Part shown: positions 1-7,933 of the stretch, in pieces
How positions within the stretch are numbered: the stretch's first letter is position 1
Layout of the letters: every line of letters starts with the position of its first letter
Source of the DNA: Chryseobacterium indologenes
Lineage (GTDB): Bacteria; Bacteroidota; Bacteroidia; Flavobacteriales; Weeksellaceae
Length of the DNA stretch: 64,000 nt
Direction of reading: 5' to 3'
Assembly: GCA_001013295.1 (NCBI GenBank)
Contig: LAZY01000032.1
Location: forward strand, 33,539-97,538
Translations under genes and position numbers: made by a program
The notes under the pieces: generated by a model
The model's database searches: none
What the model saw: the letters and a program-made list of their open reading frames with translations, nothing else
What the model was told of the DNA's origin: nothing

Positions 1-563
1 ATAAAATCCTGTTCAGAACGGATGAGGTGACATATATTTCTGTGAGAAATAGGAATCCCTTTAGGATTTCCCGTACTTCCGGAAGTGAATAATACATACG
101 CCCAATTGTCCGGACTGTAATGTACAGCAGGTGCAGGGATTACCTTCTCAGGTTGGGGAGCAATTGGTATTGGCTGACAGTGAATCTGAGCATCCGTATC
201 GGAAAAATAAGTTTTTACATTAATATCTGTAAATACCTTTTTGATCCTGTCTTCCGGCATTTCCCGGTCCAACGGGATATAGGCAGCACCTGCCTTTAAA
301 ATACCGAGTATGGCAACAGGAAGCTCAAGACTTCTCGGATACCAGACTCCGACACGGTCACCAGGCTGTACACCTTGATTTTGAAGTTGTAAAGCAATAG
401 CATTGCTCCAGCTGTCTAATTCAGCGTAGGATATTTTTTTATCTTTAAATATAAAGGCTGTTTTATCCTTATATTTTTCAAAAGTGGGAACCAGTAGCTC
501 AGGCAGAGTTTCTTCTTGGATAAACTCCGGACTGATTTTTCCTAAAATCAGGCTTTTCATCAT
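1..563 (-). CDS. NRPS-type adenylation domain protein, 5' part only
   Basis: The reading frame starts with ATG at 563 (a second ATG is at 560) and runs open to the window edge, so only about the first 187 residues are present. The translation is the N-terminal part of an AMP-binding adenylation domain. It has a GDRVGVWYPRS segment, AAYIPLD (A2 core), and YVLFTSGSTGNPKGIPISH, the phosphate-binding A3 core of amino-acid-activating enzymes. LFTSGSTG is more typical of nonribosomal peptide synthetases than of acyl-CoA ligases. No condensation domain precedes it, so the protein begins with adenylation, as in Pls/PosA-like synthetases or stand-alone enzymes. The substrate cannot be read because the specificity pocket lies outside the window. 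Confidence 0.85.
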   Translation of the reverse strand, partial: MMKSLILGKISPEFIQEETLPELLVPTFEKYKDKTAFIFKDKKISYAELDSWSNAIALQLQNQGVQPGDRVGVWYPRSLELPVAILGILKAGAAYIPLDREMPEDRIKKVFTDINVKTYFSDTDAQIHCQPIPIAPQPEKVIPAPAVHYSPDNWAYVLFTSGSTGNPKGIPISHRNICHLIRSEQDF

Positions 564-653
564 TAAAAAATTGTAATATCTATTGATCGGGAATATTTTA
601 TAAATATACTTTATTTCTATTCACGCCCGATATTTCAATTCGTTTTTTAGTTG

Positions 654-661
654 TAATTTTG
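654..661 (+). promoter_or_regulatory. -7 promoter element of upp
   Basis: TAATTTTG matches the Bacteroidota -7 consensus TAnnTTTG and lies 47 bases before the upp start. No clear TTG at the expected -33 spacing is seen. Confidence 0.5.
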
Positions 662-708
662 CAGAATTAATATCAATTTAACTGAAATTAAAAAAAAATA
701 AAATTTTC

Positions 709-1359
709 ATGCTTACCGTATTATCTCAAAACTTTTCTCTTGTCAATGAATGGATCAATGAACTTCGAAACGTCGAAGTGCAGCATGACCGTATGAGATT
801 CCGTAGAAATATGGAAAGAATCGGGGAAATTGCAGCTTTTGAAATCAGTAAAGGATTAGAGTATAGAGACGTTGAAATTCAGACTCCTTTAGATACCATA
901 AAAAGTAGAGAAATCGCTGTGCAGCCGGTTATTACAACCATTTTAAGAGCCGGTGTTCCATTGTTTGAAGGGATTTTGAACTATCTGGACAGAGCAGACT
1001 GTGGTTTTGTGGCAGCTTACAGAAAGCACGATGCCAATGACTATTTTTCTATCAAACAGGATTATCTGACATGTCCCAGCATCGAAGGAAGACCACTGAT
1101 TGTGGCAGATCCTATGTTGGCAACAGGAGCTTCCCTGATTGAGGCTATTAAAGATTTGCTGACCAATGGAAATCCAACCCAGCTTCATATCGTAGCAGCG
1201 ATTGCTTCAAGACAAGGAGTTGAAACTGTTCAGAACGCTTATCCTGATGCTCACATCTGGGTTGGAGCTATCGATGAACAATTGACCTCAAAAGGATATA
1301 TCACCCCGGGATTGGGAGATGCCGGAGATTTAAGCTACGGAGAAAAACTTCAGAGATAA
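709..1359 (+). CDS. upp: Uracil phosphoribosyltransferase
   Basis: Pyrimidine salvage enzyme of the cytoplasm. It joins uracil and PRPP to give UMP and pyrophosphate. The 216-residue length is normal. The PRPP-binding loop is DPMLATGAS at residues 134-142, and the C-terminal GLGDAGD near residues 200-206 is the uracil-binding signature of the family. The start ATG follows an A-rich stretch without a Shine-Dalgarno sequence, as usual in this phylum. The gene stands alone on its strand and converges on the hydrolase at 1361, with a single base between the two stop codons and no terminator hairpin between them. Confidence 0.95.
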   Translation: MLTVLSQNFSLVNEWINELRNVEVQHDRMRFRRNMERIGEIAAFEISKGLEYRDVEIQTPLDTIKSREIAVQPVITTILRAGVPLFEGILNYLDRADCGFVAAYRKHDANDYFSIKQDYLTCPSIEGRPLIVADPMLATGASLIEAIKDLLTNGNPTQLHIVAAIASRQGVETVQNAYPDAHIWVGAIDEQLTSKGYITPGLGDAGDLSYGEKLQR

Positions 1360-1360
1360 A

Positions 1361-2047
1361 TTAAGAAAGATTCCAGAAATCTTTCATTAAATTCAACAAT
1401 AAACCTGGTCGTACCTTATCCATAGGATGTTTAGTATCCGGAAGTACGGCCAGTTTTGCATTAGGCAGATTCCTGTAGACATTTTTACTTTCCTCAAGCG
1501 TTACCATATTGTCTTTATCACCTACCATAATCTGAACAGGGATGTTAATGGTGGTAATGTCATTTTTCAGAGGAGGATTTTTACCCAGATTCACCATCAG
1601 ATCTGCAATGGCTGGAAGAAGTTGTTTCCATTTTGAACCATGTTGAGCTTCAAGAAGCTGAGCATATTGGGGAACTTTTTCAAGGATCATATCAGGATTC
1701 AGCATTTTACTTTCTTTCACAGCCTGTTCCTCGGTCCAGTCAAATTTTGTTCCCAGAGTAATGATGGAGTTTACATTCCCCGGGTTTGTCATGGCATAGC
1801 AAAGCGCAACATATCCACCCATGCTGTGTCCAAAAATAAATACATCAGTTAAATTGTTGTCTTTACAGTACGTTGCCAGTTCCTGAGTATATTTCTCTAT
1901 GCTGATTCCTTCTGCCGGAAGTTCAGTATCTCCGTGTCCGGAAAGCAAAGGCGTATGAATAACAAAATAGGAGGATAACGTTTCTAAATAAGGCTTGAAA
2001 ATATCGCTGTGACCTAAAGCGCCATGTAATAAGATCAGATTGGGCAT
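1361..2047 (-). CDS. Alpha/beta hydrolase
   Basis: 228 residues with a complete alpha/beta-hydrolase triad. The nucleophile elbow is GHSMGG (Ser75), the acid is probably Asp177 in VGDKDN, and the base is His207 in DTKHPMD. The oxyanion segment is LLHGALG near the N-terminus. There is no signal peptide, so it is probably cytoplasmic. The family covers esterases, lipases and MenH-like enzymes, and the substrate cannot be told from sequence. It lies downstream of comF on the same strand with a 123-base gap that holds a heptamer repeat. Confidence 0.85.
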   Translation of the reverse strand: MPNLILLHGALGHSDIFKPYLETLSSYFVIHTPLLSGHGDTELPAEGISIEKYTQELATYCKDNNLTDVFIFGHSMGGYVALCYAMTNPGNVNSIITLGTKFDWTEEQAVKESKMLNPDMILEKVPQYAQLLEAQHGSKWKQLLPAIADLMVNLGKNPPLKNDITTINIPVQIMVGDKDNMVTLEESKNVYRNLPNAKLAVLPDTKHPMDKVRPGLLLNLMKDFWNLS

Positions 2048-2132
2048 TGTGGTTTAAGTTTTCCGGAAAATTAGGAAAAAGAATCGGAACCCGAAAATCA
2101 GTTTTGAGTGTAGAATAAATGTATTTTCAAAC

Positions 2133-2174
2133 AACTTTAAACTTTAAACCTTGAACCTTGAACCTAAAACTTAC
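2133..2174. repeat. Heptamer tandem repeat at the 3' end of comF
   Basis: Six heptamers in perfect register: AACTTTA twice, AACCTTG twice, AACCTAA, AACTTAC. The last unit contains the comF stop codon (2171-2173). It is one of several period-7 arrays in the window that abut gene 3' ends. Confidence 0.75.
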
Positions 2175-2824
2175 ACATCCATTGCCATAACCAGCACGCT
2201 TACTTTATTGTCTCCGGAATTCAGGATTTCCCAGGCAACAGAGGAAATGGTATTCCCTGTGGTAAAAACGTCATCAATCAGTAGGATATGCTTTCCGGTA
2301 AAAGTTTGGGTGACGGAAAATGTATTCACGGCTTCCAGTCTGTGTTTTTTATCTTTCAGGGCCTGTGCTTTTGAATAATGATTTCTTTTGAGAAGTTGGT
2401 GGTCAAAAGGAATTTCATAAAATGCAGATAATGTTTCCGTAAATAGATGAAGCTGATTATATCCTCTTTCTTTTAATTTCTTCGGGTGAAGAGGAACACT
2501 TGCCATAAGGTCCGGTTTTGCATTTTTAAAATCCAGACGTTCAGTCGTCCATTCTGCCAGAATTTTTCCGGCTTTTTCCCTGCTTCTGTATTTCAGCTCA
2601 TGAATAATTTTCCTGCTCAGGTTCTCTTTTTCAAACTGGATTAACGCGAAAGCGTTTTCAATAGGGAAGAAGAGGCCACATTTTTCTTTGATCGGAGTAT
2701 TTTCAAAATAATCATAATGAGTGAAATGAATTTGATTGAAGCAAAGGTCGCAAACCAGAAGATCAGGATCGATAATCCTGCTGCATTCAATACAACGGTT
2801 GGGGAAAAAAAGGTCTAGTATCAT
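2171..2824 (-). CDS. ComF family phosphoribosyltransferase-like protein
   Basis: 217 residues. An N-terminal zinc finger is formed by C11-x2-C14 and C25-x2-C28. A type I phosphoribosyltransferase fold follows, with the PRPP loop DDVFTTGNT at residues 184-192. This is the usual layout of ComF/GntX proteins, which take part in DNA uptake for competence or transformation-linked recombination in some bacteria and have unknown roles in many others. The PRPP loop is intact, so nucleotide binding is likely. It lies 118 bases downstream of the XRE regulator and could share its transcript, although a G-rich heptamer repeat separates them. Confidence 0.9.
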   Translation of the reverse strand: MILDLFFPNRCIECSRIIDPDLLVCDLCFNQIHFTHYDYFENTPIKEKCGLFFPIENAFALIQFEKENLSRKIIHELKYRSREKAGKILAEWTTERLDFKNAKPDLMASVPLHPKKLKERGYNQLHLFTETLSAFYEIPFDHQLLKRNHYSKAQALKDKKHRLEAVNTFSVTQTFTGKHILLIDDVFTTGNTISSVAWEILNSGDNKVSVLVMAMDV

Positions 2825-2901
2825 GGATGTGTTTTTTACGAAGTTATGAAATAGTTTTCACCCAATCAATGTATAATAATCATCATTTTTAAACTCCGAA
2901 A

Positions 2902-2950
2902 ACTCTCCCTTTACCCTCTCACACTCCCACTCTCACACCCTCTCACTCAA
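2902..2950. repeat. Heptamer tandem repeat overlapping the 3' end of the XRE regulator
   Basis: Seven heptamers in register, pyrimidine-rich on the + strand: ACTCTCC, CTTTACC, CTCTCAC, ACTCCCA, CTCTCAC, ACCCTCT, CACTCAA. The array continues into the last codons and the stop codon (2943-2945) of the regulator read on the minus strand. Confidence 0.7.
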
Positions 2951-4418
2951 CCCCTCTCTTTATCTTCTCAATAGAACTTTTCATACTCAGGTTAAAATGC
3001 TCTTTCTCCAACCGTACAGGAGGAGCCTGTCTTACTTCACAGTCAGCTATGCTGCAGGATTCGCAGGTAACTCCTACATTGATGGTTTTTAAAGAAGTGG
3101 ATTTGATAAAGCTGATTTTTTTGATGGTCTGGGGATTCAGTAAAATACCAAGACAGTAGCTTCTGTTGCTCCCATCAGAAAAAGGATTCTTTTGTGAGGT
3201 AGAAATCACCAGATAGCTTATTCCCTGGTCTTTATAATGGGAAATCTGGGCATCCGTCAGTGTTTCATTTTCTTTTAAATGGTCAAGATTTTTCACAGCA
3301 ATCCATCTTCTGCAGTAATGTTCGTTGGTGGCGTTGGCATGAGGAGCCTGTTGGTGGTTGAGGTGAAGTTCCTTTAAAATCTGAATTTTATCTGAATTTT
3401 TCTTTTTTACGAGACACAAATAAAACAGGTCTTTGATTCCCATCTCTGCCGAAAGAATATTCGTAAGACGATAGTAAAAGGTCTCCGGAGAATGGGTGAA
3501 ACTGTTGATCAGGCTTGCGAAACTCTGAGGCTCCCAGTTGTTTTGATGGAAAAATTCTGAAGTTTTTTCAATGACAGGTTCTTTTGAAATTAATAGTGCT
3601 CCTGCAAAATAGGATGCATAAAAATTGTTCAGAATTTCCTCAAAACTCCCAAAGTCAAGCCATGAATACGTATTGGGACGGATCTTTAAATCCAAAACTT
3701 TAAACCCGATCTCTTTTGCCAGAATGAATGTTTTCTGGTCCTTCTCAAGTTTTTTATTCAGAAGAAGCAGGTTCTTTTCAGGAATAAGTAATGAACGTAG
3801 ATTATCCAGTGTTCCGTAAATTTCAAAATCTTCAGACTGAATCGTATAACCGAATTTTTCCGTAAGAATAAGCTCCAGAATATCAGATTTTAAATTTTTA
3901 TCAATCTGTAATTGATTTTCCTGAATAAACTGGCTGACTTTTTCTTCAATTTCCGGGAAATAATTATCATACAGCTCCTGGAATGACCGTAGAACGGCAA
4001 AATAAAACCTTTCCTTTCCCAGGTTATAATTCTGGGAGATCTCAATCAGCGCATTGATAAAAGCGGTAACCTTTTTAGGAGCATCACTGATGATGCTGAT
4101 GAGGTTATTTTTATTGATTCCGAAAAGTTCCAGTGGAATTTCTTTAAAAAAATCTGACTGCAGAATTTCGTTGAAAGGAGCCAGACTTTTATCAAGTTTA
4201 GTAGAAACCAGATCATCAAAAGTACAGTTCAATGCATCCGAAAGCTGGATGATTTTGTCATGCTTCGGATATTTTTTTCCGTTTTCAATTTCGTTAAGGT
4301 AAGATTTTGATAACCCGGTTTTTACAGCAAGATCCTGTAGAGACCAGTTTTTCTTCTGCCTTTGCTGTTTCAGTTTCAACCCGAAAACTGTTTTGATAAA
4401 ATCGCTTTCTGAATTCAT
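2943..4418 (-). CDS. XRE-family regulator of the ScfR (short-chain fatty acid/acetate) type
   Basis: 491 residues. An N-terminal XRE helix-turn-helix spans about residues 12-66 (the segment SLQDLAVKTGLSKSYLNEIE is the helix-turn-helix). A long middle region resembles the IrrE/ImmA-like domain of the COG3800 family, although no clear HExxH is visible. The C-terminal DUF2083-type region ends with CESCSIADCEVRQAPP, a Cys-rich signature of the family. Known relatives such as RamB control aceA/aceB or propionate genes and sense acyl-CoA levels. Here the gene is divergent from aceB-aceA, 127 bases from the aceB start, with two palindromes between them, so it very probably controls the glyoxylate shunt and itself. 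Whether it activates or represses cannot be read from sequence. Confidence 0.85.
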   Translation of the reverse strand: MNSESDFIKTVFGLKLKQQRQKKNWSLQDLAVKTGLSKSYLNEIENGKKYPKHDKIIQLSDALNCTFDDLVSTKLDKSLAPFNEILQSDFFKEIPLELFGINKNNLISIISDAPKKVTAFINALIEISQNYNLGKERFYFAVLRSFQELYDNYFPEIEEKVSQFIQENQLQIDKNLKSDILELILTEKFGYTIQSEDFEIYGTLDNLRSLLIPEKNLLLLNKKLEKDQKTFILAKEIGFKVLDLKIRPNTYSWLDFGSFEEILNNFYASYFAGALLISKEPVIEKTSEFFHQNNWEPQSFASLINSFTHSPETFYYRLTNILSAEMGIKDLFYLCLVKKKNSDKIQILKELHLNHQQAPHANATNEHYCRRWIAVKNLDHLKENETLTDAQISHYKDQGISYLVISTSQKNPFSDGSNRSYCLGILLNPQTIKKISFIKSTSLKTINVGVTCESCSIADCEVRQAPPVRLEKEHFNLSMKSSIEKIKRGVE

Positions 4419-4423
4419 TACTT

Positions 4424-4431
4424 CAAATATA
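4424..4431 (-). promoter_or_regulatory. -7 promoter element of the XRE regulator gene
   Basis: On the minus strand the sequence is TATATTTG (TAnnTTTG), ending five bases before the ATG at 4418. The palindrome at 4441-4456 covers the position where the -33 element should lie, which suggests autoregulation. Confidence 0.5.
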
Positions 4432-4440
4432 AATAATTAG

Positions 4441-4456
4441 ATGCGATTATTCGCAT
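4441..4456. promoter_or_regulatory. Putative ScfR operator 1
   Basis: ATGCGATTATTCGCAT is an inverted repeat with 6-base arms ATGCGA/TCGCAT and a 4-base centre. It shares the core GCGA-N4-TCGC with the site at 4476-4491. The centres are 35 bases apart. It overlaps the presumed -33 region of the regulator's own promoter. Confidence 0.6.
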
Positions 4457-4475
4457 AATAATTTTTAAATAAATT

Positions 4476-4491
4476 TAGCGAACGTTCGCTA
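4476..4491. promoter_or_regulatory. Putative ScfR operator 2
   Basis: TAGCGAACGTTCGCTA is a perfect 16-base palindrome with the core GCGA-N4-TCGC. It lies 18 bases before the aceB -7 box, over the position where a -33 element would be. No other copy was noticed in the window. Confidence 0.65.
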
Positions 4492-4509
4492 TTTGTGAAA
4501 ATTTTTGTT

Positions 4510-4517
4510 TATGTTTG
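4510..4517 (+). promoter_or_regulatory. -7 promoter element of aceB
   Basis: TATGTTTG matches TAnnTTTG and lies 28 bases before the ATG at 4546. This element is the reason to reject the upstream GTG-type start at 4495, which would lie before the promoter box. Confidence 0.55.
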
Positions 4518-4545
4518 TAACATCAAATCACAAAATCAATATGTT

Positions 4546-6120
4546 ATGGAAACCAAGACGCAATTAAAAATAAAGACTCAGAAGCAGTTTGAAGAAATTT
4601 TTACTCCGGATTTGATTGATTTTCTTGTAGCCCTGCATCAGAACTTTAATTCCAAAAGACTGACGCTTTTAGCAGAAAGGAAAAAAACGCAGCAGGAATT
4701 TGACAGAGGAATTCTTCCTAAGTTTTTACAAGAGACTGAAGAAATCAGAAAGGCAGACTGGGTTTGTGCTTCTCTACCGGAAGATTTGCTGGACAGAAGA
4801 GTTGAAATTACCGGACCTGTTGACCGAAAAATGATCATTAATGCATTGAATTCGGGGGCTTTTACGTTTATGGCCGATTTTGAAGACAGCAGTGCTCCGA
4901 CCTGGGGTAATTGTATGGAAGGACAGATCAATCTTTCCGATGCGATCAGCAGAAACATTGATTTTGTCAACGAAAAAGGGAAAGCTTATACCCTTAATGA
5001 AAAAACGGCAGTTTTACTTGTTCGGCCAAGAGGACTTCATTTACCTGAAAAACATATTGAGATCTCTGGAGAAGAGGCATCCGGATCACTTACCGATTTT
5101 GGAATTTATTTTTTCAGAAATGCCCAAAAGCTTCTGGAAAACGGGAGCGGTCCTTATTTTTATCTTCCCAAATTAGAACATTATAAAGAAGCCCGCTGGT
5201 GGAACGAAGTATTTGTCTTCGCCCAGAAATATTTCGGTATACCGGAAGGAACCATTAAAGCAACAGTGTTAATCGAAACCATCACGGCTTCATTTCAGAT
5301 CGATGAAATTTTATTTGAATTAAAAGATCACAGCGCCGGACTGAACTGTGGAAGATGGGATTATATTTTCTCTTTTATCAAAAAATTCAGAAACCTGCCG
5401 GAGTTTATTGTTCCGGACAGAGACCAGGTGACGATGACGTCTCCGTTTATGAGTGCTTATTCAAAAAGAGTCATTGAGATATGCCACAAAAGAAATGTTC
5501 ATGCTATTGGAGGTATGGCAGCTCAGATTCCTGTAAAGAATGATGATGAAGCCAATAATACAGCTTTCGAAAAAGTAAGAAGCGATAAAGAAAGAGAAGT
5601 GAAAAATGGTCACGACGGAACCTGGGTAGCGCATCCGGCATTAGTTTCAGTGGCAAAAGAAATTTTTGACCAGTATATGCCTTCCAAAAACCAGATCGAT
5701 AAAAAAGTGGAATACCACATTACAGAAAGCGATCTGTTGGAAATTCCAAAGGGTGAAATTACGGAAAAAGGAGTTCGGAAAAATATCAATGTCGGAATCC
5801 TTTATCTTGAAAGCTGGCTGATGGGAGTGGGAGCGGCAGCCATTTATAATCTGATGGAAGATGCGGCTACTGCAGAAATATCAAGAACCCAGATCTGGCA
5901 ATGGCTGAAAAATGAAGCCGTTCTGAGTGATGACAGAACCTTGACAAGAAGTATGGTCCTTCAATGGGAAACCGAAGAAATGGACCATATTGAAAAATAT
6001 GTAGGCGAAGATCGCTTTAAAAAGGGAAAATTCAATCTGGCCAAAGAACTTTTCAATGAACTGATCTTCTCTGAAAACTTTGAAGAATTTTTAACCTTAA
6101 AAGCATACCCTTTTATCTAG
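4546..6120 (+). CDS. aceB: Malate synthase A
   Basis: Cytoplasmic glyoxylate-shunt enzyme. It condenses glyoxylate and acetyl-CoA to malate. The family is recognised from DFEDSSAPTWGNCMEGQ, VRPRGLHLPEKH (catalytic Arg), LNCGRWDYIFS, GGMAAQIPVKND and the C-terminal MEDAATAEISR with the general-base Asp. I chose ATG at 4546 (524 residues, the usual isoform A size) because the 17 extra upstream codons would include the promoter box. It is the first gene of aceB-aceA. aceA follows after 127 bases without an obvious promoter, so the two are probably co-transcribed under the divergent ScfR-type regulator. Confidence 0.96.
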   Translation: METKTQLKIKTQKQFEEIFTPDLIDFLVALHQNFNSKRLTLLAERKKTQQEFDRGILPKFLQETEEIRKADWVCASLPEDLLDRRVEITGPVDRKMIINALNSGAFTFMADFEDSSAPTWGNCMEGQINLSDAISRNIDFVNEKGKAYTLNEKTAVLLVRPRGLHLPEKHIEISGEEASGSLTDFGIYFFRNAQKLLENGSGPYFYLPKLEHYKEARWWNEVFVFAQKYFGIPEGTIKATVLIETITASFQIDEILFELKDHSAGLNCGRWDYIFSFIKKFRNLPEFIVPDRDQVTMTSPFMSAYSKRVIEICHKRNVHAIGGMAAQIPVKNDDEANNTAFEKVRSDKEREVKNGHDGTWVAHPALVSVAKEIFDQYMPSKNQIDKKVEYHITESDLLEIPKGEITEKGVRKNINVGILYLESWLMGVGAAAIYNLMEDAATAEISRTQIWQWLKNEAVLSDDRTLTRSMVLQWETEEMDHIEKYVGEDRFKKGKFNLAKELFNELIFSENFEEFLTLKAYPFI

Positions 6121-6123
6121 TGA

Positions 6124-6212
6124 AAATGTTGGTTGCTGGTTTTATAGTTGCTGGTTGAAAACCAAATCAACAAGTAACAAGTAATAATAGAACCAGCATC
6201 CAGCAACAAAAT
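6124..6212. repeat. Heptamer and inverted repeats between aceB and aceA
   Basis: Six heptamers lie in register at 6171-6212: CAAGTAA twice, TAATAGA, ACCAGCA, TCCAGCA, ACAAAAT. Upstream, TTGCTGGTT occurs at 6133-6141 and 6148-6156 and is inverted relative to AACCAGCATCCAGCAAC (6191-6207). The transcript could fold into a hairpin between the two shunt genes. It is not followed by a T-tract, so it is not a standard terminator. Confidence 0.65.
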
Positions 6213-6247
6213 TACTTTCAAACCTAATCAAACAAAATCCAAATATT

Positions 6248-7528
6248 ATGAAAACAAAACAAGAACAGATCCAGGCTTTAGAGCAAGATTGGCTGACCAA
6301 CCCGCGCTGGAATGGGGTAAAAAGACCTTATACAGCAGAAGAAGTTTTAAAACTCCGCGGTTCTTACAAAATAGATTATACCATTGCGACTGAAATGTCT
6401 AAAAAATTCTGGGAAAAATTGAATACCCAGGATTATGTGGCAGGACTTGGAGCATTGACGGGTAATCAGGCTGTTCAGGAAGTGGATGCAGGACTTGAAG
6501 CAATCTATCTTTCAGGATGGCAGGTGGCGGCAGATGCCAATTTATCAGGAGAAATGTATCCCGATCAGTCATTATACCCGGCCAATTCAGTGCCGTCTGT
6601 GGTGAAAAAGATCAATAATGCTTTATTAAGAGCAGATCAGGTGCAGTCGGTGAGCGGAAACGGGGATAAAGAATATCTGGTACCGATTATTGCAGATGCC
6701 GAAGCAGGTTTTGGCGGCAATCTTAATGCTTTCGAACTGATGAAACAGATGATCGAAGCAGGAGCTGCTGCGGTACATTTTGAAGATCAGCTTTCTTCTG
6801 CTAAAAAATGCGGGCATTTGGGAGGGAAAGTACTGGTTCCTACTCAGGAGGCTGTCAATAAATTAGTTGCAGCACGTCTGGCAGCTGATGTATTGGGGGT
6901 TCCAAGTCTTATTATTGCACGAACAGATGCAGATGCCGCAGATCTGCTGACTTCAGATATTGATGATAGAGATAAAAAATTTGTAACCGGAGAAAGGACT
7001 TCTGAAGGATTTTATGTAGTAAGAAACGGAGTAGAGCAGGGGATCGACAGAGGTTTATCCTATGCCCCTTATGCAGATTTGATCTGGATGGAAACTTCAA
7101 ACCCGGACCTTGAGCAGGCAAGGAAATTTGCTGAAGGTATTCATGCGAAATTCCCTGGAAAAATGCTGGCCTACAACTGTTCCCCTTCATTCAACTGGGC
7201 TGCGAGATTAAGTGTTGAAGAAATGTCCACTTTCCGTGAAGAACTTGCAAAAATGGGGTATAAATTCCAGTTTATCACATTGGCAGGATTCCATGCATTG
7301 AATACAGCCATGTTTGAATTGGCCCTGGCTTACAAAGAAAGAGGAATGGCAGGATATTCCGAATTGCAGGAGCGTGAATTTGCTTTACAGCAGAAAGGCT
7401 TCAGAGCGGTGAAGCACCAATCTTTTGTTGGGACAGGATATTTTGATGAAGTTCAGAATATTGTAACGAACGGCTCTTCTGCCACCGTAGCTATGAAAGA
7501 TTCTACAGAAACGGCACAGTTCCATTAG
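6248..7528 (+). CDS. aceA: Isocitrate lyase
   Basis: First enzyme of the glyoxylate shunt. It cleaves isocitrate to succinate and glyoxylate. 426 residues, the compact bacterial size. The catalytic loop is KKCGH at residues 186-190 with Cys188 as the active-site residue, preceded by the metal-binding segment ADAEAGFGG (about 149-157). NCSPSFNW near residue 310 is also diagnostic. It follows aceB and is closed by a strong terminator at 7557. Together with aceB it allows growth on acetate or fatty acids. Confidence 0.97.
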   Translation: MKTKQEQIQALEQDWLTNPRWNGVKRPYTAEEVLKLRGSYKIDYTIATEMSKKFWEKLNTQDYVAGLGALTGNQAVQEVDAGLEAIYLSGWQVAADANLSGEMYPDQSLYPANSVPSVVKKINNALLRADQVQSVSGNGDKEYLVPIIADAEAGFGGNLNAFELMKQMIEAGAAAVHFEDQLSSAKKCGHLGGKVLVPTQEAVNKLVAARLAADVLGVPSLIIARTDADAADLLTSDIDDRDKKFVTGERTSEGFYVVRNGVEQGIDRGLSYAPYADLIWMETSNPDLEQARKFAEGIHAKFPGKMLAYNCSPSFNWAARLSVEEMSTFREELAKMGYKFQFITLAGFHALNTAMFELALAYKERGMAGYSELQEREFALQQKGFRAVKHQSFVGTGYFDEVQNIVTNGSSATVAMKDSTETAQFH

Positions 7529-7556
7529 TCATTTTTTCCATATTTTTTTGATGTTA

Positions 7557-7588
7557 AACCTTTCTCCAAAACAGAGAAAGGTTTTTTT
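7557..7588 (+). terminator. Terminator after aceA
   Basis: Arms AACCTTTCTC (7557-7566) and GAGAAAGGTT (7574-7583) around a 7-base loop, followed by a T-tract. Confidence 0.85.
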
Positions 7589-7623
7589 GCAGCGAAACTC
7601 TCGCAAAATTATACACAACAATT

Positions 7624-7710
7624 TTATTCGTGTATCCTTGGCAATATTAGTATACGGAAAAGAGGCCTGAATTGAGATTATTATTTTGCCGCGGATGCAC
7701 GAATAATTTT
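7624..7710. repeat. Dispersed inverted repeat, copy A
   Basis: Two arms in the 405-base gap between aceA and the OmpH gene. The reverse complement of the arm at about 7626-7645 is TTGCCAAGGATACACGAATA. The second arm, at about 7686-7706, reads TTGCCGCGGATGCACGAATA. They differ at about three positions. The same sequence family occurs at 17910-18020. Nothing else is recognised between 7711 and 7888. Confidence 0.65.
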
Positions 7711-7888
7711 AAATATGGGGGCATATCAAACGATGTTCATATTTTACATCCGGCAGCTTTTTAGATCATGTGACCGTCTGCATTTTGAAAATGACAAAAA
7801 TTTCCGCTTAATTCAAGGAAAATAATCCCGTATTTATCCCTCGTCATCAGGCTTAAAAAGTCGATAGAGATTTGATGAAAATTTGTGT

Positions 7889-7896
7889 TATATTTG
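7889..7896 (+). promoter_or_regulatory. -7 promoter element of the OmpH gene
   Basis: TATATTTG matches TAnnTTTG, 37 bases before the ATG at 7934. Confidence 0.5.
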
Positions 7897-7933
7897 ACGG
7901 CAAAAACAAACGTTTTTGAAAATTATATTAAAA

